A stretch of 5,817 nucleotides of DNA, from assembly GCA_001795245.1 (NCBI GenBank), contig MGOD01000078.1, positions 781 through 6,597 of the forward strand, read 5' to 3'. Within the stretch, counting starts at the first letter, position 1. The number at the start of each line of letters is the position of its first letter. This document shows, piece after piece, positions 1-5,373 of the stretch. The stretch is from Chloroflexi bacterium RBG_16_70_13. Its GTDB lineage: Bacteria > Chloroflexota > Limnocylindria > Limnocylindrales > CSP1-4. The translations under genes and the position numbers were made by a program. The notes under the pieces were generated by a model that saw only the letters and a program-made list of their open reading frames with translations, was not told where the DNA came from and did no database searches.

Positions 1-1
1 C

Positions 2-868
2 GGCGACGTCCACGAGGACGAGGCGGGGCGGCGGCTCGCGGCGGCGATCGCCGGACCGGGGCTCCGCGCGACGGAGCCCGTCCAGAGCCGGGTCGACCTT
101 CGGGCCACGATCGCAGGCATTGTCCGTGTCCGTGTCGCGGTCCTGGATCGGCTCAACGCGCTCGACCCCGTCGAGGTCTTCACGATCCAGGACGGTCGGG
201 TCGTGGAAGCCGGGGACCTCGTCGCGAGCGTGAAGGTCGCACCGCACCTCGTTCCGGAGGCTCTGCTCGCGGCGGCCGAGGCGGTCACCCGGCGAGCCGG
301 CCGTCGCAGGGTCGTCTCGGTCGCGCCGTTCCGGCCCCGGCCAATTGCCGTCATCGTCAAGGAGACCATCCGCGGGATCCCCCGCGACCGCTTCGAGGCG
401 AGCGTCCGGGCCAAGGTCGAGGGCCTCGGCTCGACGGTCATCGGGATCGACTACGTCGAGGATGCCGTCGCGCCCGTCGAGCGGGCGCTCCGGTCGCGGA
501 CGCGCGGGCGAGGCGCCGGGCGGGCGGACCTCGTCCTGACCGCCGGCTCGTCGAGCACCGATCCTGAGGACCCGTTCTTCGTCGCGATCTCGAAGCTCGA
601 AGGCCGAATCGTCCGGCACGGCGTTCCCGCCCATCCGGGCTCGATGTTGTGGCTCGCACGTATCGGCAGCGTGCCGATCATCGGCCTGCCGTCGTGCGGC
701 GCCTACTCGAAGGCCACCGCGGTGGACCTGCTCCTGCCACGGATCCTCGCGGGCGAGCCGGCGTCAATCAGGACGGTGGCGCGGCTCGGCCACGGGGGCA
801 TCCTCACCCGCGACCAGCGCTTCCGCTTCCCGGTCTACGCCCGCGACCTCGAGGCCCCGGAGGGCTGA
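2..868 (+). CDS. Molybdopterin-binding protein (MoCF/MoeA-like), 5' end missing
   Basis: The reading frame is open from the left edge (phase starts at base 2) to a TGA at 866-868, giving 288 visible residues. Relatives as I recall them are near 340 residues, so about 50 N-terminal residues probably lie outside. The first ATG in frame (203) is inside the conserved part and is not the true start. Visible landmarks are VDLRATIAGIVRV and an LNALDPVEVFTIQDG stretch (a barrel-like sandwich domain), then a MoCF-like domain with TAGSSSTDPEDP, RHGVPAHPGSMLWLA, LPSCGAYSKATAVDLLLPRILAGE and the end motif GHGGIL. Proteins of this kind accompany xanthine dehydrogenase and CO dehydrogenase clusters and are expected to bind molybdopterin in the cytoplasm. 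The exact reaction is not established. The location upstream of coxDEF supports a cofactor role. The family call is good; the precise function is open. Confidence 0.8.
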   Translation, partial: GDVHEDEAGRRLAAAIAGPGLRATEPVQSRVDLRATIAGIVRVRVAVLDRLNALDPVEVFTIQDGRVVEAGDLVASVKVAPHLVPEALLAAAEAVTRRAGRRRVVSVAPFRPRPIAVIVKETIRGIPRDRFEASVRAKVEGLGSTVIGIDYVEDAVAPVERALRSRTRGRGAGRADLVLTAGSSSTDPEDPFFVAISKLEGRIVRHGVPAHPGSMLWLARIGSVPIIGLPSCGAYSKATAVDLLLPRILAGEPASIRTVARLGHGGILTRDQRFRFPVYARDLEAPEG

Positions 869-1005
869 GCCAGGGCGCGAAAGGGCGACGGCCTCGTGCC
901 GGACGCTCCACCAGATACGAATTGGGCGCCTGGTAGGTGCCGAGCTGTCACCCCGACAATCGCCAGCGGCTCAATCCTGAGCGTGATCAGCGGCTCGCCG
1001 GGGCC

Positions 1006-1021
1006 GATTCGCCCCCGAATC
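1006..1021. repeat. Small perfect hairpin
   Basis: GATTCG (1006-1011) and CGAATC (1016-1021) are perfect complements around a CCCC loop. GC-rich flanks give only imperfect further pairing. No T-run follows. It could be part of a factor-independent stop for the upstream gene together with the next hairpin, or chance. Confidence 0.4.
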
Positions 1022-1033
1022 CCGGGGCGCCAG

Positions 1034-1063
1034 CCGCCTGCGACGAACGTGGTTCGCAGGCGG
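1034..1063. terminator. Strong inverted repeat, possible terminator or attenuator
   Basis: CCGCCTGCGA (1034-1043) pairs perfectly with TCGCAGGCGG (1054-1063) over a 10-nt loop. An alternative fold pairs CGAAC with GTTCG around a GTG loop, stacked on CCGCCTG/CAGGCGG with a CGA bulge. It is the most stable hairpin I see in the spacer after the molybdopterin-binding gene. The downstream sequence GGTTGATCC has no U-tract, so it is not a classical intrinsic terminator. High-GC bacteria often lack U-tails, so terminator is the leading guess; a protein-binding site is the alternative. Confidence 0.4.
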
Positions 1064-1170
1064 GGTTGATCCGGTACCGCCGAGGCGCTACCACGACCGG
1101 GCTCCTATCTGGCGCCGGGCCGCGCCGAAAGGGGCCCAGGCCCATCGCCTGCCGGTCGGGCCCCGCCTGC

Positions 1171-1176
1171 TACGAT
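1171..1176 (+). promoter_or_regulatory. Candidate -10 box of coxD (TACGAT), near-leaderless
   Basis: TACGAT fits the TANNNT form of a -10 element and lies 9 nt before the coxD ATG. A transcript starting about 7 nt downstream of the box would have almost no leader. No good -35 hexamer and no Shine-Dalgarno sequence are visible before this ATG, which suits leaderless initiation. The same TACGAT followed by a GGGCC-like run occurs before coxF. Confidence 0.45.
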
Positions 1177-1185
1177 CGGGGCCTG

Positions 1186-2088
1186 ATGTTGCCCGCCCTC
1201 ACGTCCACCGATGCGATCACCGAGGCCTTCCGCGAGCGCGGCTATATCGCCGACCGCTCGATCGCGACCGCCGTGTTCCTCGGCCTCCAGCTCGGGCGGC
1301 CGCTGCTCCTCGAGGGCGAGGCCGGCGTCGGCAAGACCGAGCTCGCGAAGGTCCTCGCGAGCAGCCTCGGCACGCGCCTGATCCGGCTCCAGTGCTACGA
1401 GGGCCTGGACGTCAACACGGCGGTCTACGAGTGGAACTACCCCCGCCAGATGCTGGAGATCCGGCTCCTCGAGGCCCGCGGCCAGGCCGACCACGCGACC
1501 GCCCACAACATCTTCGGAGCCGAGTTCCTGATCAAGCGCCCGCTCCTCCAGGCCCTCGAAGGCGGCGCCGACGGGGAGCCGCCGGTCCTCCTCATCGACG
1601 AGATCGACCGGGCGGACGAGGAGTTCGAGGCCTATCTCCTCGAGATCCTGTCCGACTTCCAGGTGACCGTCCCCGAGATCGGCACGATCCGGGCAGAGCG
1701 TCCACCGCGGGTCATCCTGACCTCCAACCGGACCCGCGAGGTCCACGACGCCCTGAAGCGGCGCTGCCTGTACCACTGGATCGACTATCCCTCGGCGGCC
1801 AAGGAGTTCGAGATCGTCCAGGCTCGCGTGCCGGGTGCGCCGGAGATGCTGGCGCGGGCCGTCGTCGCGTTCATCCACCGCCTTCGCGAGGCCGACCTCA
1901 CGAAGGTCCCGGGGATCGCCGAGACCCTAGACTGGGCGGCGGCGCTCATGGCCCTCGGTGCGGCCGAGCTGACCCCGGAGGTCGTCGACGAGACACTCGG
2001 CGTCGTCCTCAAGTACGAGGAGGACATCCGCCAGGTCCGCGGCGAGACCGTGAAGGCTTACCTCGCCGAGGCCGCGGCCGGCCGCTGA
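1186..2088 (+). CDS. coxD: CoxD-like MoxR-family AAA+ ATPase
   Basis: A 300-residue AAA+ ATPase. The Walker A motif is GEAGVGKT (residues 44-51), Walker B is VLLIDE with D138 and E139, sensor 1 is N181 in VILTSNRTRE, and arginine-finger candidates R192/R193 follow in LKRRCLYHWIDYP. These are hallmarks of the MoxR group and the length matches CoxD. In Oligotropha carboxidovorans CoxD is a chaperone-like ATPase needed for sulfuration of the Mo site of CO dehydrogenase, and MoxR ATPases usually act with a VWA partner. That partner follows immediately (coxE, 22-bp gap), so the two are very likely co-transcribed. ATG 1186 is chosen because family similarity begins there and a TACGAT box lies just upstream; the longer open frame back to 937 is not conserved-looking. 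The MoxR call is firm. The coxD name rests on context and could equally serve a related molybdenum hydroxylase. Confidence 0.9.
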   Translation: MLPALTSTDAITEAFRERGYIADRSIATAVFLGLQLGRPLLLEGEAGVGKTELAKVLASSLGTRLIRLQCYEGLDVNTAVYEWNYPRQMLEIRLLEARGQADHATAHNIFGAEFLIKRPLLQALEGGADGEPPVLLIDEIDRADEEFEAYLLEILSDFQVTVPEIGTIRAERPPRVILTSNRTREVHDALKRRCLYHWIDYPSAAKEFEIVQARVPGAPEMLARAVVAFIHRLREADLTKVPGIAETLDWAAALMALGAAELTPEVVDETLGVVLKYEEDIRQVRGETVKAYLAEAAAGR

Positions 2089-2097
2089 GGTCGGCGG

Positions 2098-2104
2098 GCG
2101 AGGG
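2098..2104 (+). promoter_or_regulatory. Ribosome binding site of coxE
   Basis: GCGAGGG with its core GAGGG ends 6 nt before the ATG at 2111, a normal Shine-Dalgarno spacing. It fixes the coxE start. It contrasts with coxD and coxF, which have no such site and seem to be read from near-leaderless transcripts. Confidence 0.6.
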
Positions 2105-2110
2105 CGACCA

Positions 2111-3490
2111 ATGAGCCACGACCCCGCGATCGTCGCGAGCGGGCCGCGCGAAGCCGTCGACGGTCATCGCGTCCTCCAGCGTGCGGTTGGCTTCGGGCGG
2201 GCGCTCCGGAAGGCGGGCCTGGCCGTCGACCTGAGCTCCGAGATCGACTTCGCCCGGGCCCTCGGGATCGTCGACATCGGCGACCGCGAGCTCGTCCGGG
2301 CGGCCGGCGCGGCCGTGTTCACCCGGCGCCGCGACGACCGGCCCGTCTACGACCGGGTCTTCGACCACTACTGGCGGCGCCCGTCGCTCCAGCCCAATCT
2401 CGAAGGCCCCGGCGCGGAGCAGCGGCCCGAGGCCGTCCCCGCGGACCAGGGCGTGCCCCAGGAGGCGCCCCTCTCCGGCGACGAGCGCTCCGACCTGCCC
2501 GACGACCGCGGGGGGATGCCCATCCCGACCGACGGCGACGCCGACGAGGACGAGCTCGCCCCAGACGTCGTCACGATTTCGCCCGATGCCTACAGCCACT
2601 CGGAGACGATCCGCCACCGCGACTTCGACCGGATGACGGCCCAGGAACTCCGCGACGCCGAGCGGCTGGTCGACCTGCTCGAGCCGCGCCTCGAGCTACG
2701 CCGGACTCGCCGCTACGAGCTCCACCGGCACGGCCGGCGCCTCGCGTCGCGCCAGATGTTCCGGCGCAACCTGGCGACCGGCGGCGAGGTCCTCGAGTGG
2801 GTCTGGCGGCGGCACGTCCGGCGCCCACGCCCGCTCGTCGTCCTGTGCGACATCTCGGGCTCGATGGAGCGCCACTCGCGGCTCCTCCTCCGGTTCATCC
2901 AGGCGCTGTCGGCGTCCTCGGCGGTGAAGACGGAGTCGTTCGTCTTTGGGACCCGGCTGACGCGGGTGACCCGAATCATGAAGGACCGCAACCGCGACCG
3001 GGCCCTGGCCAAGGTCGCCGACGCGGTCACCGACTGGGCCGGCGGGACACGGATCGGGGAGTCGTTCCGGGACTTCAACCACCGCTGGGCCCGCCGGACG
3101 CTCCGGACGAGCGGCGTCGTCATCGTCGTGTCCGACGGCTGGGACCGCGGCGACCCGCGACTCGTGGAGCTCGAGACGGCCCGCCTCCGCCGGAATTGCC
3201 ACCGGCTCGTCTGGCTCAACCCCCTGGCCGGAACGCCGGGTTACCAGCCGCTCGCCGCGGGGATGCGGGCGGCCTACCCGTACATCGATGACTTCCTCGC
3301 CGCCGGGACGGTCGCCAGCCTGGAGCGCCTCGGCGAGATCCTCGCCGGCGGCCGGGGCGCCGACACCCGGCGGGGCAGCGAGGCCGCGGCCCACGTGGCG
3401 CCGTCGCCCGATGCCATCCGCACGTTCGCCCCGCCGCCGAAGGTCGTCCGCACGCCGCAGGACCCGTTCGCAGCGCGACCGCTGGAGTAG
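2111..3490 (+). CDS. coxE: CoxE-like VWA domain protein
   Basis: A 459-residue protein. An N-terminal helical part (about residues 15-90: LQRAVGFGRALRKAGL, then an RAAGAAVFTRRRDDRPVYDRVFDHYWRR-type stretch) leads into a proline- and acid-rich linker (about 90-155, including DGDADEDE). A conserved SHSETIRHRDFDRMTAQEL segment (162-180) follows, then the VWA domain. The metal-ion-dependent adhesion site is complete: D247-x-S249-x-S251 in CDISGSM, T313 in GGTRIGESF, and D342 in VVSDGWDRGD. The C-terminal part GYQPLAAGMRAAYPYIDDFL is typical of CoxE. In Oligotropha, CoxE works with CoxD and CoxF in cytoplasmic maturation of the CO dehydrogenase Mo-Cu site. It follows coxD by 22 bp with a clear ribosome binding site, so the pair should be co-expressed. 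Length is somewhat above the roughly 400 residues I recall for CoxE, mostly from the linker and a short C-terminal tail. There is no signal peptide or membrane segment. Confidence 0.9.
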   Translation: MSHDPAIVASGPREAVDGHRVLQRAVGFGRALRKAGLAVDLSSEIDFARALGIVDIGDRELVRAAGAAVFTRRRDDRPVYDRVFDHYWRRPSLQPNLEGPGAEQRPEAVPADQGVPQEAPLSGDERSDLPDDRGGMPIPTDGDADEDELAPDVVTISPDAYSHSETIRHRDFDRMTAQELRDAERLVDLLEPRLELRRTRRYELHRHGRRLASRQMFRRNLATGGEVLEWVWRRHVRRPRPLVVLCDISGSMERHSRLLLRFIQALSASSAVKTESFVFGTRLTRVTRIMKDRNRDRALAKVADAVTDWAGGTRIGESFRDFNHRWARRTLRTSGVVIVVSDGWDRGDPRLVELETARLRRNCHRLVWLNPLAGTPGYQPLAAGMRAAYPYIDDFLAAGTVASLERLGEILAGGRGADTRRGSEAAAHVAPSPDAIRTFAPPPKVVRTPQDPFAARPLE

Positions 3491-3500
3491 GCGCTGACCA

Positions 3501-3881
3501 TCAGTACGTGAGCACTTGGACGGGCGTCAGGGCGAAGGCCCGTATGTTGCGAGTCAACACAACAGCGCCGTCATGAACGGCCTCGGCGGCAATCATCGAG
3601 TCGGGGAGGCTCAGCGTTGCGCCTCGACGGAGCGCTTCCCGACGCCACCGTCCTGCGTCGCGAGCGGCGTTCGGGCCCGCCTGGACGAACTCGGCGGCCG
3701 CGATGATCGCCGTGAACGGACGCTCGTCCTCAGGTCGCAACCCGGCTTCGACCTCGCAGACCGGCGTGAAACAGAGGAGCGGCTCGTCACCATCCTCGAA
3801 CAGCTTCCGGAGCCTTGCCACGGCCGCTGGATCCCCCCGGAGGTGGTCGATGAGGAACGACGCGTCAAGCATCACCCGCAT
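3501..3881 (-). CDS. vapC: PIN-domain ribonuclease toxin, VapC family
   Basis: A 126-residue PIN-domain protein of typical VapC length. Active-site residues are visible as D6 in MLDASFLIDHLRG, E43 in VCEVEAGL, and D94 in LPDSMIAAEAV. The fourth acidic position is N112 in LTRNIRAF, a common variant. VapC toxins are Mg-dependent endoribonucleases that cut tRNA or rRNA and are held inactive by VapB. The gene overlaps the end of the antitoxin gene by 17 bp, the usual layout for coupled translation. GGAGGG at 3886-3891 (minus strand) ends 4 nt before the start codon and selects this ATG over the one three codons later. It converges on coxE with only 10 bp between stop codons. All key residues are present, so it looks active; its RNA target is unknown. 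Confidence 0.92.
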   Translation of the reverse strand: MRVMLDASFLIDHLRGDPAAVARLRKLFEDGDEPLLCFTPVCEVEAGLRPEDERPFTAIIAAAEFVQAGPNAARDAGRWRREALRRGATLSLPDSMIAAEAVHDGAVVLTRNIRAFALTPVQVLTY

Positions 3882-4152
3882 CAGACCCTCCGGATGCGTC
3901 GCTGGGCACCGACGTTTCCTCGGCGCGACGGGCCCGGACCCACTCCACGACGTCCTCGGACGTCGCCCAGTGTGGGTAGTCCTCGGCCTTGAGGACGCCG
4001 GCCGACTCCTCGATCGCGAGGCGCAGGCGCTCGCGCTTCAGCTTCGCCTCGAGGGCCTCGACGACGAAGCGGCTTCGACCCCGGGGTCCGGCGTACTTGT
4101 CCACCTCACGGACGAGGGCTTCGGGAAGCAGGAGGTTCGTGCGCACAGTCAT
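3865..4152 (-). CDS. vapB: Ribbon-helix-helix antitoxin, VapB-like
   Basis: A 95-residue protein. The N-terminal part TVRTNLLLPEALVREVDKYA followed by SRFVVEALEAKL is a ribbon-helix-helix DNA-binding fold: a short beta strand, then two helices. The C-terminal half (about residues 45-85, with HWATSEDVVEWVRARR) is the likely toxin-wrapping region, ending in a loose Ser/Gly/Asp tail. It should bind and neutralise the adjacent VapC and repress its own promoter. The ATG at 4152 is chosen because the fold begins at once and a TATACT box lies 7 nt upstream. The frame continues open to 4449, but that extension runs antisense through the start of coxF and has no recognisable content. It is divergent from coxF, with 73 bp between start codons. 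An inverted repeat over its start is a candidate operator. Confidence 0.88.
   Translation of the reverse strand: MTVRTNLLLPEALVREVDKYAGPRGRSRFVVEALEAKLKRERLRLAIEESAGVLKAEDYPHWATSEDVVEWVRARRAEETSVPSDASGGSDAGDA
3886..3891 (-). promoter_or_regulatory. Ribosome binding site of vapC, inside vapB
   Basis: GGAGGG on the minus strand lies within the last codons of vapB, 4 nt before the vapC ATG. It is the strongest Shine-Dalgarno match I noted in the window, and it indicates that the toxin can be initiated within the antitoxin coding region. Confidence 0.65.
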
Positions 4153-4160
4153 GCGCACGA
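4137..4160. promoter_or_regulatory. Inverted repeat over the vapB start, candidate VapBC operator
   Basis: TCGTGCGCA (4137-4145) and TGCGCACGA (4152-4160) are a perfect 9-bp inverted repeat with a 6-bp spacer. It covers the vapB start codon and touches the TATACT box (4160-4165, minus strand). Ribbon-helix-helix antitoxins bind such palindromes as dimers of dimers, so binding here would block vapBC transcription. Inferred from position and symmetry. Confidence 0.55.
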
Positions 4161-4165
4161 GTATA
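4160..4165 (-). promoter_or_regulatory. Candidate -10 box of vapBC (TATACT)
   Basis: TATACT on the minus strand is close to the consensus TATAAT and ends 7 nt before the vapB ATG, which implies a leaderless or nearly leaderless transcript. No clear -35 hexamer is seen 16-18 nt upstream. This AT-rich box stands out against the GC-rich surroundings. Confidence 0.55.
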
Positions 4166-4171
4166 CACACG

Positions 4172-4192
4172 GGTGACTCGACCACCGGTGAC
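4172..4192. repeat. Direct repeat GGTGAC and palindrome in the vapB-coxF divergent region
   Basis: GGTGAC occurs at 4172-4177 and 4187-4192, 15 bp apart from start to start, and the second copy overlaps the palindrome CACCGGTG (4183-4190). The elements sit between the divergent -10 boxes of vapB and coxF, where a regulator could affect both genes. Short motifs, so chance is possible. Confidence 0.3.
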
Positions 4193-4213
4193 CGCCTTGA
4201 TCGACGTCCGCCG

Positions 4214-4219
4214 TACGAT
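4214..4219 (+). promoter_or_regulatory. Candidate -10 box of coxF (TACGAT), near-leaderless
   Basis: TACGAT lies 6 nt before the coxF ATG, with GGGGCC between box and start codon. This mirrors the coxD arrangement. TTGATC at 4197-4202 resembles a -35 element, but the 11-bp gap is too short for a normal spacer. Because coxE and coxF are separated by opposite-strand genes, coxF needs its own promoter and this is the best candidate. Confidence 0.45.
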
Positions 4220-4225
4220 GGGGCC

Positions 4226-5350
4226 ATGCGTGATCTGCTCGAGACACTGGATGCCTGGCGGGCCGAGGGCCGGGATGCCGGACGGGCGGTCGTCGTCCGG
4301 ACGTTCGGGTCGGCGCCGCGGCCCGAGGGGGCGGTCCTCCTCGTCGCCGACGACGGCCGGCTCATGGGCTCGGTCAGCGGCGGCTGCGTCGAGGGCGCCG
4401 CGGCCGAGGAGATCGAGCGCGCCCGCCGGACCGGCAATGCCCGGGTCATCCGCTACGGGATCAGCGACGAGGAGGCCTGGGATGTCGGGCTCGCCTGCGG
4501 CGGCACGATCGACGTTCTCGTCGAGCCCCGCGTTCCGGCGACCGTCACCGCGGCTGCTGCCGGGTCGCTCGGGCCGCGGGGCCGGTCCGTGGCCGCTGCC
4601 ACGCCGCTCCCGACCGATGCCCCGCCGGCCGAATTCGGGGCGTACTCCCCGGGAGACGGCGAGCCGCCCGCGACGCCGATCGTCATCGGTGCCGGAGGCG
4701 AGCTCCTCGAGGGCACCACCGGCGACCCGGCGTCGGACGCCGGCCTCGCGGCCGCGGCCGCCCGGATCCTCGACGACGGCCGGTCGAAGACGGTCGAGAT
4801 CGCCGGCCGGAGCTACTTCGTTGAAACGTTCCCGGTCCGGCCGCGGATCGTCGTCGTCGGCGCGGTCGAGGTCGCGCGGTCGCTCGTTCGCTACGCCCGC
4901 GAGCTCGGCTACGAGGTCGCGGTCGTCGACGGGCGGGCCTCGTTCGCGACCCCGGAGCGCTTCCCGGACGTCGACCGGATCGTCGTCGCCTGGCCGGACG
5001 AGGCCTTCGCGACCCTCGACGTGGGGCCGAATGACGCCGTCGCGATCCTGTCCCACGACCCAAAGTTCGACGAGCCGGCGATCGTCGAGGCGACCCGGCG
5101 CGGCTGTCGCTACGTCGGCGCGGTGGGCTCTCGCAAGACCCAGGCCGATCGGAAGGTCCGCCTCGCCGAAGCTGGGCTGACGCCCGACGAGGTCGGCCGG
5201 CTGCGGGGCCCGATCGGGCTCGACCTCGGCGGCCGGGACCCGGCCGAGACGGCCCTCGCGATCATGGCCGAGATCGTCGCAGCCCGGCGTGGCGGCTCGG
5301 GCGCGCCGATGCGCGAGCGCCTCGCCGCCGAGCTCGCCTCAGCCAGCTGA
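4226..5350 (+). CDS. coxF: XdhC-family molybdenum cofactor insertion protein, CoxF-like
   Basis: A 374-residue two-domain XdhC-family protein of usual length. The N-terminal XdhC/CoxI domain (about residues 5-105) shows RTFGSAPRPEGA, GSVSGGCVEG with C54, and GLACGGTIDV with C91. A linker with a GELLEGTTGD segment follows. The C-terminal Rossmann-like domain (about 205-360) has RIVVVGAVEVARSL, VVDGRASFATPERFP, GAVGSRKTQADR and LDLGGRDPAETALAIMAEIVA. XdhC proteins bind molybdenum cofactor, protect it during sulfuration and deliver it to the apo-hydroxylase in the cytoplasm; CoxF takes part in CO dehydrogenase maturation. ATG 4226 is supported by the TACGAT box just before it and by divergence from vapB; the open frame back to 3989 runs antisense through vapB and is rejected. 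The dinucleotide loop reads GAVEVA rather than the usual GAGHVA. Position after coxDE suggests coxF, though xdhC or coxI cannot be excluded. Confidence 0.88.
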   Translation: MRDLLETLDAWRAEGRDAGRAVVVRTFGSAPRPEGAVLLVADDGRLMGSVSGGCVEGAAAEEIERARRTGNARVIRYGISDEEAWDVGLACGGTIDVLVEPRVPATVTAAAAGSLGPRGRSVAAATPLPTDAPPAEFGAYSPGDGEPPATPIVIGAGGELLEGTTGDPASDAGLAAAAARILDDGRSKTVEIAGRSYFVETFPVRPRIVVVGAVEVARSLVRYARELGYEVAVVDGRASFATPERFPDVDRIVVAWPDEAFATLDVGPNDAVAILSHDPKFDEPAIVEATRRGCRYVGAVGSRKTQADRKVRLAEAGLTPDEVGRLRGPIGLDLGGRDPAETALAIMAEIVAARRGGSGAPMRERLAAELASAS

Positions 5351-5373
5351 TGCGCCGCAGCCAGCTGATGCGC
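5340..5373 (+). repeat. Direct duplication spanning the coxF stop codon
   Basis: The 16-bp CAGCCAGCTGATGCGC occurs at 5340-5355 and 5358-5373, an 18-bp period. The first copy contains the coxF TGA (5348-5350). It looks like a tandem duplication of the gene end and abuts the 11-bp array. Confidence 0.85.

Larger units (their letters stand above)
869..1185. other. Intergenic region between the molybdopterin-binding gene and coxD
   Basis: This 317-bp stretch holds no convincing gene. The coxD frame stays open backwards to 937, but it reads as low-complexity sequence without family similarity and runs through the hairpins and the likely promoter. The region contains a 9-bp direct repeat CAGCGGCTC (964-972 and 988-996), a small hairpin at 1006-1021, a strong inverted repeat at 1034-1063, a GGGGCCC / GGGCCCC inverted pair (1131-1137 and 1158-1164), and a TACGAT box at 1171-1176. 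It probably ends the upstream transcription unit and carries the coxD promoter. Confidence 0.6.

Noticed and set aside
937..1185. N-terminal extension of coxD from the longer open frame
   Set aside because: The added residues have no family match, cross the hairpins and include the TACGAT box. Homology begins at ATG 1186.
1105..1878. 257-residue minus-strand open frame opposite coxD
   Set aside because: It is a shadow of a high-GC coding region; the sequence is low-complexity and coxD has all the AAA+ motifs in the other strand.
2797..3291. Plus-strand open frame inside coxE in another frame
   Set aside because: Gly/Pro/Arg-rich shadow of coxE, whose frame carries the intact VWA metal site.
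3516..4176. Plus-strand open frames across the vapBC region
   Set aside because: The minus strand carries a coherent toxin-antitoxin pair with active-site residues, overlap and a ribosome binding site; the plus frames resemble nothing.
4197..4219. TTGATC / TACGAT as a full -35/-10 promoter of coxF
   Set aside because: The gap of 11 bp is too short for a standard sigma-70 type spacer, so only the -10 box is proposed.
3989..4225. N-terminal extension of coxF
   Set aside because: It lies antisense to vapB and contains the divergent promoter region; the XdhC fold starts right after ATG 4226.
4153..4449. N-terminal extension of vapB
   Set aside because: It is antisense to the start of coxF. The ribbon-helix-helix strand starts immediately after ATG 4152 and a TATACT box lies just upstream.
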